The notes: a model not told the origin generated them from the sequence alone. A stretch of 33,138 bases of DNA from Hepatocystis sp. ex Piliocolobus tephrosceles (GCA_902459845.2 CABPSV020000079.1:1-33138); one strand, 5' to 3'; counted from the stretch's first letter, positions 14,692-27,750 are shown. Made by a program: numbers and translations.

Positions 14692-17600
14692 CGCATGAAA
14701 GGGGTGTGTGTGTGTGTGTGTGTGTGTGTTATGGTGTGGTGTGGTGTGTTATTTTTTTTTTTTTTACTTGTGGTGTATATCTATGTGTAAATTCATGTAT
14801 GTTCATGTAACTTTATGCAAAACAAAATGTAAATATATATGTATGTTCATTTTTTTGTCATTTTTTTTTTAAAATGTATTACCTAAATAGTCGGAACCCC
14901 CGTCAGCTGCCAATTGGCCATTCATTTGCATCTGCTTATCACCACGTGTGCTGTATTTCTTGTACAAATTCATATAATAATTTAGATAACATGGATATAT
15001 TTTGTTAGTATACATAAAAATTTGAAAATCCTTTTTTACATTGGAACTATTTTTTTGATACCAGAAATGGTATACATTAAACATATCAAATAAGGATAGT
15101 TTGACATTTTTTAATACATATATATTTTCTGCTGATAAAAATAAAACACTTTCATAGATACAATAATTTTTATCAATTTTTTTTAAAAGTTTTTTAGATA
15201 ATATATGTATATTTTCAAATAAAGAAAAGTTATATGTTTCATCAAATTGTTTTTTTATTTTTATAATTTTCTCACAATATTTAAGAATACTTTCATTATG
15301 TGGATAAAATAACATAACTTTTTGAGCCCAATAAGATAAATGAAAATTCAATGCACATAAAAGTAAATTTCTTTTTAAATCGTCTAAATCTATTACATCT
15401 TTATCTAAATCTATATCTACGTTATTAAAAAATATATTTTTATTATATGTAATAATTCTGTTAATATTTTTTTTATCAGTAACTTTTTGTTCTTTTTTTA
15501 TCATATTCGTTTCGGTTTCATTGTTCATATAATTATTTCTGTCAATTAGATAATTTCCTTGTGCATTTAGTTGTATTGGTATGACTAGTTTGTTTTGTTG
15601 GGTTGTCGGATTTAGTATAGTTAAATCTTTTGGGTCAGATAGCATGGTTGGTTTGATTAATCCGTTCGGTAAAGTTTCTTTACTAAAAGTATTTTGTTCG
15701 TTTATTTTAGTCCGTTTAAAAGCACCTTGATTTGTCAGTAATGTTGTGTTTATGTTATTATCGATTATTTGTTTAGTATTGTCGATTATTTGTTTAGTAT
15801 TGTCGATTATTTGTTTAGTATTATCAACTACTTGTATATTATTATCGACTACTTGTATATTATTATCAACTACTTGTATATTATTATCGACTACTTGTAT
15901 ATTATTATCGACTACTTGTATATTATTATCGACTACTTGTATATTATTATCGACTACTTGTATATTATTATTGATAATATCAACGCCCGTTTTGTTAATA
16001 ACTTCGACCGCATTATTTGTATATGTATTAAGCGCGTTGTTAAAGAGCCCAGTTTCAGATATTGTTTGATTTTTGTTTAGGTCATTATTTGTTTGATTTG
16101 TTATTTTATTATTAAATGAAAGTATATTATTTGTGTCAATATTTGGTTGAATTAGTTTACTTTCGTTAAAACTGGTATTTATACCATTTTCTGAAAGAAT
16201 ATTTATATTTTTTTGATTTAGAATATTATCACCACTTAGTGTGTTCAACATATCTTTCGTATTATTTAAGGTCATCACAACTTTACTTTTTTTTAAAAAA
16301 AAAACATCCTCCCCCATAGTACTGACAGTACTACTACCTTTATTCATATTGTTACTGTCTAACGTACTGCTATTTTTGTCATCTTCTTTGTTTTTTTTAA
16401 TTTCAACCAAATTATTCGTTTTTTTTAGAGTGTCCAACGAGTCTGTTGCAAAAGTAAATGACTTTTTCGCATCTAATTGTTTATTATTACTAAACCCTAC
16501 GTTATCCACATTAGATTCCTCTTCTTCATTATTGTTGTTATTTATATCTATATTTCTTCTACGTTTTCTATTTATAATATGATCATAGTTTATGTTATCA
16601 GGTAGTTTATTTTCATCGTTTTTATTAGATGTACTTATACTCATGTATGATGTTAAGGGGTCTATTTTTTTCTCATCTTTTGGTTCGTCTACCACATGTT
16701 CTGTCAAGTCACTTTTCGAATCACTTTTTAAATCATTTTTTAAATCACTTTTTAAATCACTTTTTAAATCACTTTTTAAATCACTTTTTAAATCACTTTT
16801 TAAATCACTTTTTAAATCATTTTTTAAATCATTTTTTAAATCATTTTTTAAATCATTTTTTAAATCATTTTTTAAATCACTTTTATTTTGTTCTATATCT
16901 GTTTCTTTATTTATACCCAATTTAAAAATCGAATTTTTAATTTCGCTTCCTATATTTAAAACATCACTAAATAATATGTTTTTTTTTTTTTTTTCCTGTT
17001 CTGATTCATTATCTTCAACATTAGGATCAATATCAGTAGTGACTTTATCAATAGATTCTTCTTGCTTAGGAGGAGTAGATATAATTGTATTTTCTTTACT
17101 ACCAAAACTGAATGAAAAAAAACTTTTTTTTTTTGATTGAATTACGTCTCCTTTTTCTGCATCTTCGTCCTTTGTATCAGGTGCATCTGTTTTATTAAAA
17201 AATTTTATTTTGTTTGTGTCATCGAAAAGAACGCTTTTTGTTTTTTTGCTAGAATCTGTACTTAGTGTGTCTTTATCATTTACCTTTGTATCATCTGCCT
17301 TTGCACCATCCGCTTTTCCATCATTTGCTTTTCCATCATTCGCTTTTCCATCATATGCCTTTGTATCATCTGCCTTTGCATCATCCGCCTTTCCATCACT
17401 CTTTCCAAAGTTGAAGGAGAAAATCTTTTTAGTCGTATTTTTAGTTATATTATTTTCGTCTTCCTTGTCATATAAACCTGTTTTGGCATCGGAACTTACA
17501 GTTGTAGTGGCACCAAAAAGTGATGTACTTTTACCGCTTTCTCCAAATGGTAAACTAAATGGTTTGTCTTTTTCATCCGGTTTTGAAAACAAATTAGTAG

Positions 17601-19531
17601 TACTTGATGGTTTACCAAATATATTGATCATTTTTTTGGAAGGTTCCATTTTATCATCAGAATTATTTGTTGTAGTTAATGAGGATGTTTTAGAAAAACC
17701 AAAAAGAGGCATAGTATTTGTAGTAGTATTATTATTTGTCGTCGTATTAGTACCAAATAAGTTGTTTTTATTATTATCCATTGAAGTTAATTGATTTAAT
17801 TTGTCCATAAAATTTGATGTAGTATTTGTACTATCATTTGTGTTTTGAGTGTTATGTGAAAATAATGAAACAATACTTTTATTTTTAGCAGTTTTTTTTT
17901 TTCTTTCTTCTAAGGTTAATTTTTTTGTTGGTATATTTAAAACTGATGCATTATTTATTTGGTTTGTTGTAGTATTATTATTTAAATTACGAAATAGATT
18001 ATTACCACTTGTGGTTAGTGAACTATCGGTGTTATTTGTATCCAATAAATTATTTTTTGTATTATTTCCAAAAAGTGTCAAATGATTGTTAATAGTATTA
18101 GTAGTACTACCATCAGTAGTTTCTTTATTATTTTTTCCAAACATATTCATACTGTTTCCAAATAAATTACTAGTTGAAGATGCATTAAAAGTGAATTTAT
18201 TTGTTTCTGATTGTGCAATGACATTATTATTATTATTATTATCACTAATAATGCCACTGCCGTTGTTGTTACTGTTGTTTTCTTGATTAAATATACCACC
18301 CTTAACAACATTATTTGTTAAAGAATTCATAAGATTGTTATTGTTTGCCATATTATTAGATGTTGCACCAAATATGGAACTACCTGATGTTATACCAAAA
18401 CCAGTAGTTTTATTTCTACTACCTATGCCAGTATTAGAAACGTTGTTATTGTTAGTGGTAGTATTATTGTGTTGACCAAATATAACTTTCATAGGTTTTT
18501 CCTGACTAGTTAATAAATTGTCTCTATTTACATAAGAAGAACTAAAGATATTATTTGTACTATTTAAGTCAGTAGTTCTACTAGCAAGATTAGTAGTAGC
18601 ACTATTAGATACTAACATATTCGTTTCTTTGGCTCTACTACCAAATAAAGGTCTTTTATTAACACTAAATTTAGAACCTGTATCGTTACTAAGTTTTAGG
18701 TCTTTAAATAATTCTTTTGATCCTGTTTCATTAGTGAATAATTCGGCATAATTAGGATTATTAGTTGGTCTATTTGTAGAACCAAATAAATTGATCGTAC
18801 TTTTGTTTAATTCGTTTGTTTTGTTATTATTTCCTGTGTCTGTTGTATTTATGTTTGTATTATTATTATTATTTTGGACACCTAATATATTATTGTTACC
18901 AAATCCAAAAAATGTATTACTACTATTGTTATTATTTAATCCTGTTATCCCCATATTAACAGTAGTACTTATATTGGTATTATTCTTCAAGTTATTGTTC
19001 GTAGAAAACATGTCACCTGTTTTGTTAAAAGGGTTCTGATTACCACTAGTAATATTATTTCCAAAAATACTAGGTTGAATTAGTTTTCCTATGGTGGTAT
19101 TATTATTATTATTATTACTAGATTCTAAAATAGTATTATTTTTATTTGTATTACCAAAAATATTTGACAATGGTTTTTGTGTATTTACATCACTACCACC
19201 AAATAATGATTTTGAACCTAATGAAGTATTTGTATTGTTCAGGCTGTTACCAAACAAATTCGTAGATGTACCTGTTCCCGTTGTATTTCCAAATATATCA
19301 CTCTTTCCAAAGGTGTTATTATTTCCAAACATTGTTCCGGAATTTGTCAGTTGGTTAGGTCCTGTCAATGAATTACCACTTGTCAAAGTGTTTCCTGATA
19401 ATAAAGAAAAGGGACGGGTACCAGTACTCTTTTGATTAAAAATAGAGTTCATATTATCATTCATTAATAAAGAATTCAATGTGTTTTTATTTTTATCAGT
19501 ATTACTACTTAATTGTGAATTTGAAAAAAGG

Positions 19532-19562
<31 letters not shown>

Positions 19563-22158
19563 CCATTGTATTGTTAAGAGAAAATATATTCTTATTGTCT
19601 TTATTGGTTCCAAATATTGAATGTCCGTGATTCTGTTTACCTAAACTAAACAGTGAGTTGGTACCGGATGTATTTTGCATAGCCGTATTTTGCATAGCCG
19701 TATTTTGCATAGTCGTATTTTGCATAGCCGTATTTTGCATATTCATGTTTGTTATGTTCATAGATGTTCCTGGTGTTGATAATTTTCCAGAAGTTAAACT
19801 GCTTTCATTTGTATTAGTCGTCGAACCAAAAAGATTCATAGTTTTATTTGTTGTAGTATTCATTACATTCTGCATCATATTATTAGATATATTATTAGTT
19901 TGGTTATTTAATGTGTTAAGGTTTGATGTTTTGTTTATACCGAATATACTTCCTGATGCTTGTGCTGAATTCGTAGTTTTATTAAATCCTAAATTAAAAC
20001 TGTTGTTTACATTGTTAGTTAAACTATTTCCTAAATTATTAGTTAAACTATTTCCTAAATTATTAGTTAAACTATTTCCTAAATTATTAGTTAGGCTATT
20101 TCCTAAATTATTAGTTAGGCTATTTCCTAAATTATTAGTTAAGCTATTACCTATGCCACTGTTAACATTTTTTGTATCATTATTAAATCCGAATGCATTT
20201 GAAAAATTAGATATTCGGCCATTCAACATGGACTGATTAGTATTTTCTGTATTACCAAATATACTTGACATGGTACCAACATTGGTATTCTTTTTGAATA
20301 AAGATACGTCATTATTTTGGTTTCCAAATAAATTAACAGTTTGGTCAAAAGGTTTGAATGTCGAGTTCATAAGAGAAGAGTTGTTTATGTTATTATTATT
20401 ATTCATGGTACCGCTCATAGTGTTATTCATGGTACCGCTCATAGTGTTATTCATGGTACTGCTCATAGTATTATTAGTAAAATTACCAAAAATATTTTTA
20501 TTACTATTACTATTATTATTAAACATGTTAAGACCTCCTGTATTTGTATTGTTTGTAGATGTCTGAAACAAATTTAAATTAGTCATATTATTCATGCTAT
20601 TCATGTTGTTCATATTGTTCATATTATTCATAGTTTGTTTATTTTTATTATCCGAATTTAACAAATTGGAAAAACCACCTCCAGTTTGTTTGTATCTATT
20701 TTCTAAACTTGGGTAATCACATACTCCACCTTCAAAATATTGATATTGAATGTTTTCATTTCTTTCAATGTAGTTACTATCATACCCGGTATTATTACCA
20801 TCATACCCGGTATTATAATCACCATATCCAGTATTATTACCTCCATATCCAGTATTATTACCTCCATATCCAGTATTATTACCTCCATATCCAGTATTAT
20901 AACCACCGGTACCATCAATATGACTAGTAAAACCATTACCACTAGCAGAAGAAGGACCAGAAATGTCAACTTTTTTTCGTTTCTTTTTTGCATGTGAAAT
21001 GTTAAAAATTTTGGGGTGCAAATCAATAAACACTTCTAATTGTTCATTTATTTTATTTATACATTTTTTAATTTCTAATTTGACACTCATATAATTTAAA
21101 AACCATATAAACATATTATAAGCTGTATGTTCTTTAGAATACCAATATTTATGTATAATAAAATTAGTTATATGATAAAAAAGTTCTATATTATTAAATT
21201 TTTTTTTTTCAACAAATAAAATATTTTTAAATTCTATAATATAATATTTTTTAGGATCATTCATATATTTTGTTACTTCGTTGTTATTATTTTCTGTTTC
21301 ATTATTTATATCATGATTTGTTAATATTTTTTTATTAAAACTTTCGATCGGTTTGTGTATTTGTTCGTGTCCTTGTTCGCGACCCTCTTCATTATCATAA
21401 TGCAAGTAACGGAATTTAGATAAAGATCTTTTTTTGGATTTATACATATTATTACTGGTATTATTAGTGGTATTATTAGTGGTATTATTAGTGGTATTAT
21501 TAGTGGTATTATTACTGGTATTATTAGTGGTATTATTACTGGTATTATTGCATATCGACTTGTTATCTGCATTTTGTCCATTGTTGGTAGTCCGTTCATC
21601 ATATATATTGTTAGTACCTTCATCTAACATTAATGATTTTTCGTCCCATGTTAATAATTTTTTTTGTGTAGATACAACATTTTTTTTATTGTGGTATAAA
21701 TCGAATAATAAAGCAAAAATTACTAAAATTTTTTGATAATATAAAGTTTCACAATTTAATTTTCTAACTACCAATCCTTGAAATTTGTTTAATGTATTAT
21801 CTATATTGTTTTCATATGTTGTATATGCGTTTTTATTTTTATTTTTGTGTTTATGATTTTTAATGTTTTTATCATAAGTTGTATGTTTATTATCATTTTG
21901 GAGACATATTTTGTACAAATGTGTATACCATTTTTTTTTAAAATTGTTATCATTATATTTAAATTTTATTATTGTAGAAAAATAATTTAACAAATTGTCT
22001 TTTGGATTTGAACTGACTAAACATCTAGGATTATTTTGTGTTGGTAAAGAATGTATTTGTTCATAAATTATATCTTTATCAAACTTTTTATTTATTCCTT
22101 TATTCGTTTCGATCGAACCGTCGAACTCATTTTTTCTTTTTTTACTTTGTTTTATCAT
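12210..22158 (-). CDS. NUP313: Giant FG-repeat nucleoporin (NUP313-like), two exons
   Basis: Exon 1 is 22158-14883 and exon 2 is 14638-12210 (or from 14635), joined in phase 1 across a 246-249-bp intron, giving about 3,234 residues. The donor is AG|GTAATA and the acceptor is a tandem TAGTAG after a 30-nt pyrimidine run. Residues about 530-1690 hold about 30 FG motifs, mostly LFG, IFG and MFG, in Asn/Thr/Ser-rich spacers, the mark of nuclear-pore barrier proteins. Flanking regions lack FG: residues 1-370 and the last ~1,000 residues have a mixed, helical character and probably anchor the protein in the pore. Many in-frame tandem repeats occur, including an NSLTNNLG unit, NTGYGGN, a KSDL/KNDL acidic stretch and NNIQVVD. 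Exon 2 begins with a Ser/Asn-rich tail followed by helical sequence that I do not recognise as a separate family. NUP313 is named from family type plus remembered gene order. If the intron call is wrong, exon 2 would be a separate gene starting at 14630. Confidence 0.85.
14637..14882 (-). other. Predicted intron of the nucleoporin gene with tandem TAGTAG acceptor
   Basis: On the minus strand it runs from donor GTAATA (14882) to TAG ending at 14639 or 14636. It holds a (TG)n run at about 14705-14729 and a 30-nt A-run on the plus strand (14660-14689), i.e. a T-run just before the acceptor. Either AG keeps the frame and differs by one valine codon. Confidence 0.8.
15757..15972. repeat. 21-bp in-frame repeats in the nucleoporin coding region
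   Basis: Three units encoding an IIDNTKQ-type heptapeptide lie next to seven units encoding NNIQVVD. The open frames on the plus strand here are shadows of these repeats. Confidence 0.85.
16716..16881. repeat. 12-bp in-frame repeat encoding alternating KNDL/KSDL
   Basis: About fourteen tandem tetrapeptide units, KNDL and KSDL, form a charged amphipathic stretch in the region C-terminal to the FG domain. The plus-strand frames FKSL and NHFL are shadows. Confidence 0.88.
20010..20155. repeat. 24-bp in-frame repeat (NSLTNNLG) in the FG region
   Basis: Six tandem octapeptide units lie within the FG-containing region of the nucleoporin. Codon differences between copies are few, which suggests recent expansion. 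Confidence 0.88.
20777..20900. repeat. 21-bp in-frame repeat (NTGYGGN) in the nucleoporin
   Basis: About six Gly/Tyr-rich heptapeptide units lie just N-terminal of the first FG motifs. Tyr/Gly-rich cohesive sequence of this kind is also common in nucleoporins. Confidence 0.85.
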
Positions 22159-22594
22159 ATTTATGTTTCTCTTTCTTTGCTCTTTCTATTCTCTTTCTAT
22201 TTTCTTTATTATGGTTAAAAAGGGAAGGGGGAGAGAGAGAGGAGAGACATAAAACATGTATACATATGTAAACAATGCTCGTATGTATATATATATATAT
22301 ATATATATATAATTACAAATAAATATATATACATGCAAACACAGGCAATGGTTCTCTTTAAAATATAATTATCCTGCTTTTTTTAAAAAGTACATAAACA
22401 AATGCTTATTTTTATACAATAAAGCATTCAACGCACAAAACAGTCAAATTTTATGCGTACATATACGGCAGTTTATATATATACATATATATGTATGTAT
22501 ATATATTCATGTAAAAGTATATTTACGTTTCAAATACTGTTGTGATGATAATATCATTTGGCTCTATGTATAATATAATGTTGGTTTCGTCGGC

Positions 22595-22631
<37 letters not shown>

Positions 22632-23145
22632 AAAATAAAAATTAAAGTTCAAAATACAAATAATTGTTTTATAATATCATTTGTGTACAAATAAATATAT
22701 ATATATATATACTTATGCAAATACTTATATATCATTGCATAAAAAATATTTAAAAACATGTAAACTATATATATATATATATATATATACATACATATTT
22801 TATTCATACGCGTTTTAAATTTTCATAAGTAAAAATATTATATACTCTAAATAAAAATATGCGCATGATAAGCATGTATTAATATTTAAATATATACATG
22901 TGTATATAAAAACAAGTTAACATATAGAGATAAACAATTAAACAATATTATAATTTTTTTTAAAATCATGTTTCTTCTTTTTTTTTTTTTTTTTTTTTTT
23001 TTTTCTGATTTATAAATATTTGGACATGTTAAACTATTTTACGTAAATCGCTATTATGTATATCGCTAATTTACATATAAGGCTATTGCGTATATTGCTA
23101 TTATATATACATATATATATATATATATTTTTTAATAAAACAGCT

Positions 23146-23197
<52 letters not shown>

Positions 23198-23392
23198 CAT
23201 GTCAACATTAATATGTGCTAGTGGGAGTTTCGAATATGTTTAATGCGGCATTTGTAAATGCATATAAAAATTTATGCATATACATTACAAACATGTATAT
23301 ATATAAACTTATATTCCAAAACACTCAGATGTAGTATATTTGTGAATTAAAATTCAATGGAATGGTTAACAGTTTTTGAATGAAACAAGTGT

Positions 23393-23512
23393 TAAAATTT
23401 TAAATTTTAAATTTTAAATTTTAAATTTTAAATTTTATAATGTTATAATGTTATAATGTTACAATGTTATAATGTTACAATGTTATAATGTCACACTGTT
23501 ATAATGTTATAA
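23393..23512. repeat. AT-only 7-bp repeat followed by ataatgtt-type repeat
   Basis: About six copies of the self-complementary-type unit aaatttt are followed by about nine imperfect copies of an 8-9-bp unit of the form ataatgtt(a/ac). The first part could fold back on itself. Confidence 0.75.
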
Positions 23513-23759
23513 TAAAAAAGTAAAAAAGCGGAAAAAAGAGAGTTAATTGAAATTATATTGATTTAAAAGAAAGAAAGGAAATATATTTATTGCAAATTAC
23601 TCTTAATAAATACATTTATAGTTATGTTGCGTGTATATACATATATATGTAACAAATTATATTTGTTTGCGTTTATTTCTTAGCGTTTGTTTATTTGCGG
23701 TTGTTTCTTAGCGTTTTCTTACTTACATTTGTTTGTTTGTGTATGGTTGAGTTTGCTAA

Positions 23760-23927
23760 TGCTTAATCACTCGCTTAATCACTCGCTTAATCACTCGCTT
23801 AATCACTCGCTTAATCACTCGCTTAATCACTCGCTTAATCACTCGCTTAATCACTCGCTTAATCACTCGCTTAATCACTCGCTTAATCACTCGCTTGATC
23901 ACTCGCTTGATTACTCGCTTGATCACA
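23760..23927. repeat. 12-bp minisatellite, 14 units
   Basis: Tandem copies of cttaatcactcg. The first eleven are identical and the last three differ (g for a, plus one t for c). Because 12 is a multiple of three and no frame holds a stop, both strands give long artificial frames. Confidence 0.93.
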
Positions 23928-25496
23928 ACGTATACATTTTGTACATTATAACCTCTGTATTTATTCTCGCATACGTATAAATTACTACACAACAAAAATT
24001 ATTTGTTTTGACATCGCTCCTATGGTGAACAATACTCAAAAAAAAAAAAACAAAATAACATAAAAAATAAAAAAAAATTATATTCAAACACGCTTACAAT
24101 GAATTGAATTATCACAGTGACATATTTTTAATAGAATAATGGTTTATTATTATGAATTATTTCCACTCCTAAGAGCTTTTTATTTATAAAAAAACAAAAA
24201 ATCACAATTATATACTGTTTAAAAGTGTTCATATGTATGTTTCATTTTTAATTACTACAGGATTATAAGTTAAAGCTAGAAGTTCAGTTTTTTTTTTTTA
24301 ACTATATGTAATATATATGTAACATTTTGTTGCAATTTCTTGTATAATTTTCTCTATGTATTTTTTTTTTTTTTGTCTATATTTTTTCAATACAAAAATG
24401 AATTGTAACTAAAAATAAAAATGAAAAAAATCAAAAGGTAATAATAAGATAAGTGCATACAAACACAAAAATCTATAGTCTATTATGTTGTAACTGGTTT
24501 AGAAAGTTACATTTAAACATAAAATCCATGTATTGTGAATGACAAACAATTTTTTTTTTTTTTTCTTTTAAATATCATGTGTCCCAATTTATGTTAAATA
24601 AAACAAAAAAAATGTATAAACGATATAAATGTGCATATTATACGATGTATAATGGGACGTATGAAACGCATTTCTTTATGTGCACTTAAAGAAACATAAC
24701 AAATTTATTTTTCCTATATATATATATCTTTATCATTTTGCATTTATCTTTTTATCATTTTCAATGTAGTGTTCAATTGTGTTAATATGTTTTTCATGAT
24801 AAAAAAAAAAAAAAAAGCACAATATTTTACTTGTGTGGTTATAAATATATATATATAAATGTATCCATAGTATATACCAATTGATGCACCACTACAAAAT
24901 ATATGATATAAAATTTAGAAAAAATAAATGTATATATATATATATATATATACAGAAAAAGAAAAAAAGAGAAATCAAAACATTTTGGCATTAATGATTT
25001 TTTCTCATACATTTGGTATTTTCTGTTTCTTAAAAAAAAAAAAAAACACACAAAGAGTGAATGTTTACTACATATATTTAATCCTTTTTTTTTTATAGCT
25101 TCTTTTTATCATTTTTTTTTAACAAACAGTTGGCATGATTGGCACATTTGGCTTAATTAAAATGATGTAACGAAGGGATTGTATGCATAGGTACAAACAA
25201 GTATATGTACATGTATATGCATATATATATATATATATATATTTTTTTTTTTGTTACTTATATGTTCATATTATTTATGGCTCTTTAATGCATCATACTC
25301 AAAATAATATGAAAAAAAATTTACTTCAAAAAAAAAAAAAAAAAAAAAAATACATATTAAATTACACATTTGTTTTTTCACTTTCGTAGGTTTTTTTACT
25401 ACAACCACGGTAACTACACCTAATAATAGTAATAGTGTTTTTGTTTGGGATTTGTTTAACATCACTTTTTTTATGTACAAATACATACATATATAC

Positions 25497-25555
<59 letters not shown>

Positions 25556-25729
25556 TTCTCAAAATAATTAATTTACCACCAGTTGTATTGACTTCATCAC
25601 AAGTTTTATGTAAACGATTAAATCGTTCATAATTAAACAATAAAAATAAAATATAAAGACACACTTTAGTGCTTACATTTGAGTACGCGTAGTAGTGTGT
25701 TAAAAAAAAAAAAAAAAAATACAAACAAC

Positions 25730-27007
25730 ATGAACAGAATGAGTACCACGAAAGACTTAAAAATCGTTACGTGTTTGTTGCTTTTTATAAAGCTTCTTTG
25801 TTTCTGTGAGTCTAAAGTTGATAGCAAGCACACATATCAATTTATTAATACGGGACCTTATTTAGTTGCATATAAAAATGTAAATAAAAATAAAAATAGA
25901 TTTATAGAACTAAACTATAAAGTAAAAAGTATAGAAAAAAAAAATGAATTAACCAGTTTAAGTGGAGTACCTACCTCGAACGTGATAAACAGTACAATAG
26001 ACATAAACATTTTAAACGAATTACGTAATGTAAAAGTAAAAAGAAATATAAGTGAAGCTTTACATATGGCTACCTATGAAGAAATGAGAAAAGATAAGAA
26101 CGTTTATGTATTAGGTGAAGATGTAGGTTTATATGGAGGTTCGTATAAAGTAACAAAAAATTTAGCACATTTTTTTGGATTTGCAAGAGTGTTAGATACA
26201 CCTATATGTGAAAATGCGTTTATGGGTATGGGTATAGGATCATCTATAAATGGTTTAAGACCAGTGATAGAAGGAATGAATTTATCTTTTTTAATTTTAG
26301 CATTTAATCAAATATCAAATAATGCATGTATGTTAAGATATATGTGTGATGGTCAGTTTAATATTCCTATTGTGATTAGAGGTCCTGGTGGTGTAGGAAA
26401 ACAGTTAGGTCCTGAACATTCACAAAGAATAGAATCCTATTTAATGAGTATACCAGGTTTACAAATAGTTGCTTGTTCAACACCTTATAATGCTAGGGGG
26501 TTATTAAAATCAGCCATTCGAAATAACAATCCCGTTTTATTTTTAGAGCATGTTTTATTATATAATGTTGAAGAGGAAATACCTTTATTACCATATACTT
26601 TACCACTTGATAAAGCAGAAGTTGTAAAAAAAGGAAAAGATTTAACAATATTATGTTACGGTGTTACAAGACATTTAGCAATGGCAGCAGCTAAAAAATT
26701 ATCTAATATTAATATAGATGTAGAAGTGATAGATTTAATATCTTTAAAACCTTTTGATTTAGAAACTATTAAATATTCTCTTCAAAAAACAAAAAAATGT
26801 TTAATTTTGGATGAATCTGCAGGTTTTGGTGGTATAGGTGCAGAATTATATACTCAAATAGTAGAAAATTTTTCTTCTTATTTGAATAAGAAACCAGTCA
26901 GATTATGTACAAAGGACGTCCCTATCGCTTATGCTAGTAAATTTGAAGAAGCTTGTATAATCAAAGAAGAAGACATTGTTCATATGGCCACTTTCTTGCA
27001 TTCGTGA
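25730..27007 (+). CDS. PDHB: Pyruvate dehydrogenase E1 component subunit beta, apicoplast type
   Basis: Single exon, 425 residues. It partners E1 alpha to form the thiamine-diphosphate decarboxylase of the pyruvate dehydrogenase complex; in Plasmodium this complex is in the apicoplast, feeding acetyl-CoA to type II fatty acid synthesis. The ATG at 25730 is chosen because upstream codons are poly-Lys from an A-run and lack another ATG. Residues about 10-26 are a hydrophobic signal sequence, followed by a Lys/Asn-rich stretch to about 90, the bipartite leader expected for apicoplast import. The transketolase-like pyrimidine-binding domain follows, with [13 protein letters not shown] (129-141, the Glu being the expected cofactor-activating residue), DTPICENAF (156-164) and [17 protein letters not shown] (217-233). 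The transketolase C-terminal domain covers about 300-420. These motifs match cyanobacterial/plastid E1 beta more than mitochondrial forms. Confidence 0.95.
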   Translation: MNRMSTTKDLKIVTCLLLFIKLLCFCESKVDSKHTYQFINTGPYLVAYKNVNKNKNRFIELNYKVKSIEKKNELTSLSGVPTSNVINSTIDINILNELRNVKVKRNISEALHMATYEEMRKDKNVYVLGEDVGLYGGSYKVTKNLAHFFGFARVLDTPICENAFMGMGIGSSINGLRPVIEGMNLSFLILAFNQISNNACMLRYMCDGQFNIPIVIRGPGGVGKQLGPEHSQRIESYLMSIPGLQIVACSTPYNARGLLKSAIRNNNPVLFLEHVLLYNVEEEIPLLPYTLPLDKAEVVKKGKDLTILCYGVTRHLAMAAAKKLSNINIDVEVIDLISLKPFDLETIKYSLQKTKKCLILDESAGFGGIGAELYTQIVENFSSYLNKKPVRLCTKDVPIAYASKFEEACIIKEEDIVHMATFLHS

Positions 27008-27448
27008 TGTAAACTGTTGAGCAAAAGTTAACATAATAAAAAAAAAAAATGACACATCAGTCCATAACTTTTTTCCTATCTTAACTACATACTTTATCAT
27101 ACACTTACCACGGCTTTATTTTACCATACGTTTGTTTAGTGCACCTTTTTTTTTTTTATCATACTGTTTGATGCACTTTTATCATATATTTGAATTTTTT
27201 TAGATTTAAATTTTTTTTATATTTTATATTTTAAATTTTTTTTTTTTAAATAATTAGCTAGTTATAATATATTAACTAAATGATTAACTAATTAACTAAT
27301 TAACTAAATGTGAGTATTGTGGAAATAAGCTACTTTGTCAGTGTTAATATACATCTTATGTTTTTTGATTCAACATACTTGGCTTTTAGCAATAAACTGT
27401 TAATTTTACACTAACAGTATATATACATACATACGTACATAGGTACGG

Positions 27449-27482
<34 letters not shown>

Positions 27483-27660
27483 AAATGCATTTATGTGAAT
27501 ATTAAAGAAAAAGAAAAAAAAAAAAAAAAAAAGACAAGTGCACTACACAACACTCTAACATATTTAAAAAAAAAAACAAAATGTGATATATGTTGAAGTC
27601 TATATATGTATATGTAAAAACTTAATAGATATTTCACAGTTTGTCATCGAAACATAATAA

Positions 27661-27710
27661 ATGAAAAATGAAAAATGAAAAATGAAAAATGAAAAATGAA
27701 AAATGAAAAA
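27661..27710. repeat. 7-bp repeat (atgaaaa), 7 units
   Basis: Seven perfect tandem copies, ending in an A-run. Confidence 0.9.
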
Positions 27711-27750
27711 TATATCAAAAAAAAAAAAATGCTGACACTTAAAAAAAAGT

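Larger units (their letters stand above)
22159..25729. other. Divergent 3.6-kb intergenic region between NUP313 and the E1 beta gene
   Basis: The longest gene-free stretch. It carries a purine-rich block at 22219-22250, T-runs at about 22597-22627, 22979-23005 and 23150-23195, (TA)n tracts (including about 25500-25551), 7-bp aaatttt repeats (about 23393-23437), degenerate ataatgtt/acaatgtt repeats (about 23438-23512) and the 12-bp array listed separately. It presumably contains the promoters of both flanking genes, but no motif can be named. No RNA gene was recognised. Confidence 0.6.

Noticed and set aside
14639..14696. Upstream ATG at 14696 as start of the second nucleoporin frame
   Set aside because: It would encode a poly-Phe leader from the pyrimidine tract of the intron.
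14586..14810. Plus-strand frame containing VCVCVCV
   Set aside because: It is the (TG)n tract inside the predicted nucleoporin intron.
15746..20577. Many plus-strand frames of 60-194 residues opposite the nucleoporin
   Set aside because: They are leucine/valine/serine-rich shadows of Asn/Thr-rich coding repeats and lack any domain.
23760..23927. Possible CRISPR-like array
   Set aside because: The units are directly adjacent 12-mers with no spacers, in a eukaryotic genome.
23687..23995. Frames LNHS (+) and VIKR (-)
   Set aside because: Both come from the 12-bp minisatellite. The unit holds no stop in these frames and there is no independent coding evidence.
25679..25729. N-terminal extension of the E1 beta protein
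   Set aside because: It would start at a non-ATG codon and be mostly poly-Lys from an A-run; the ATG at 25730 gives a proper signal sequence.
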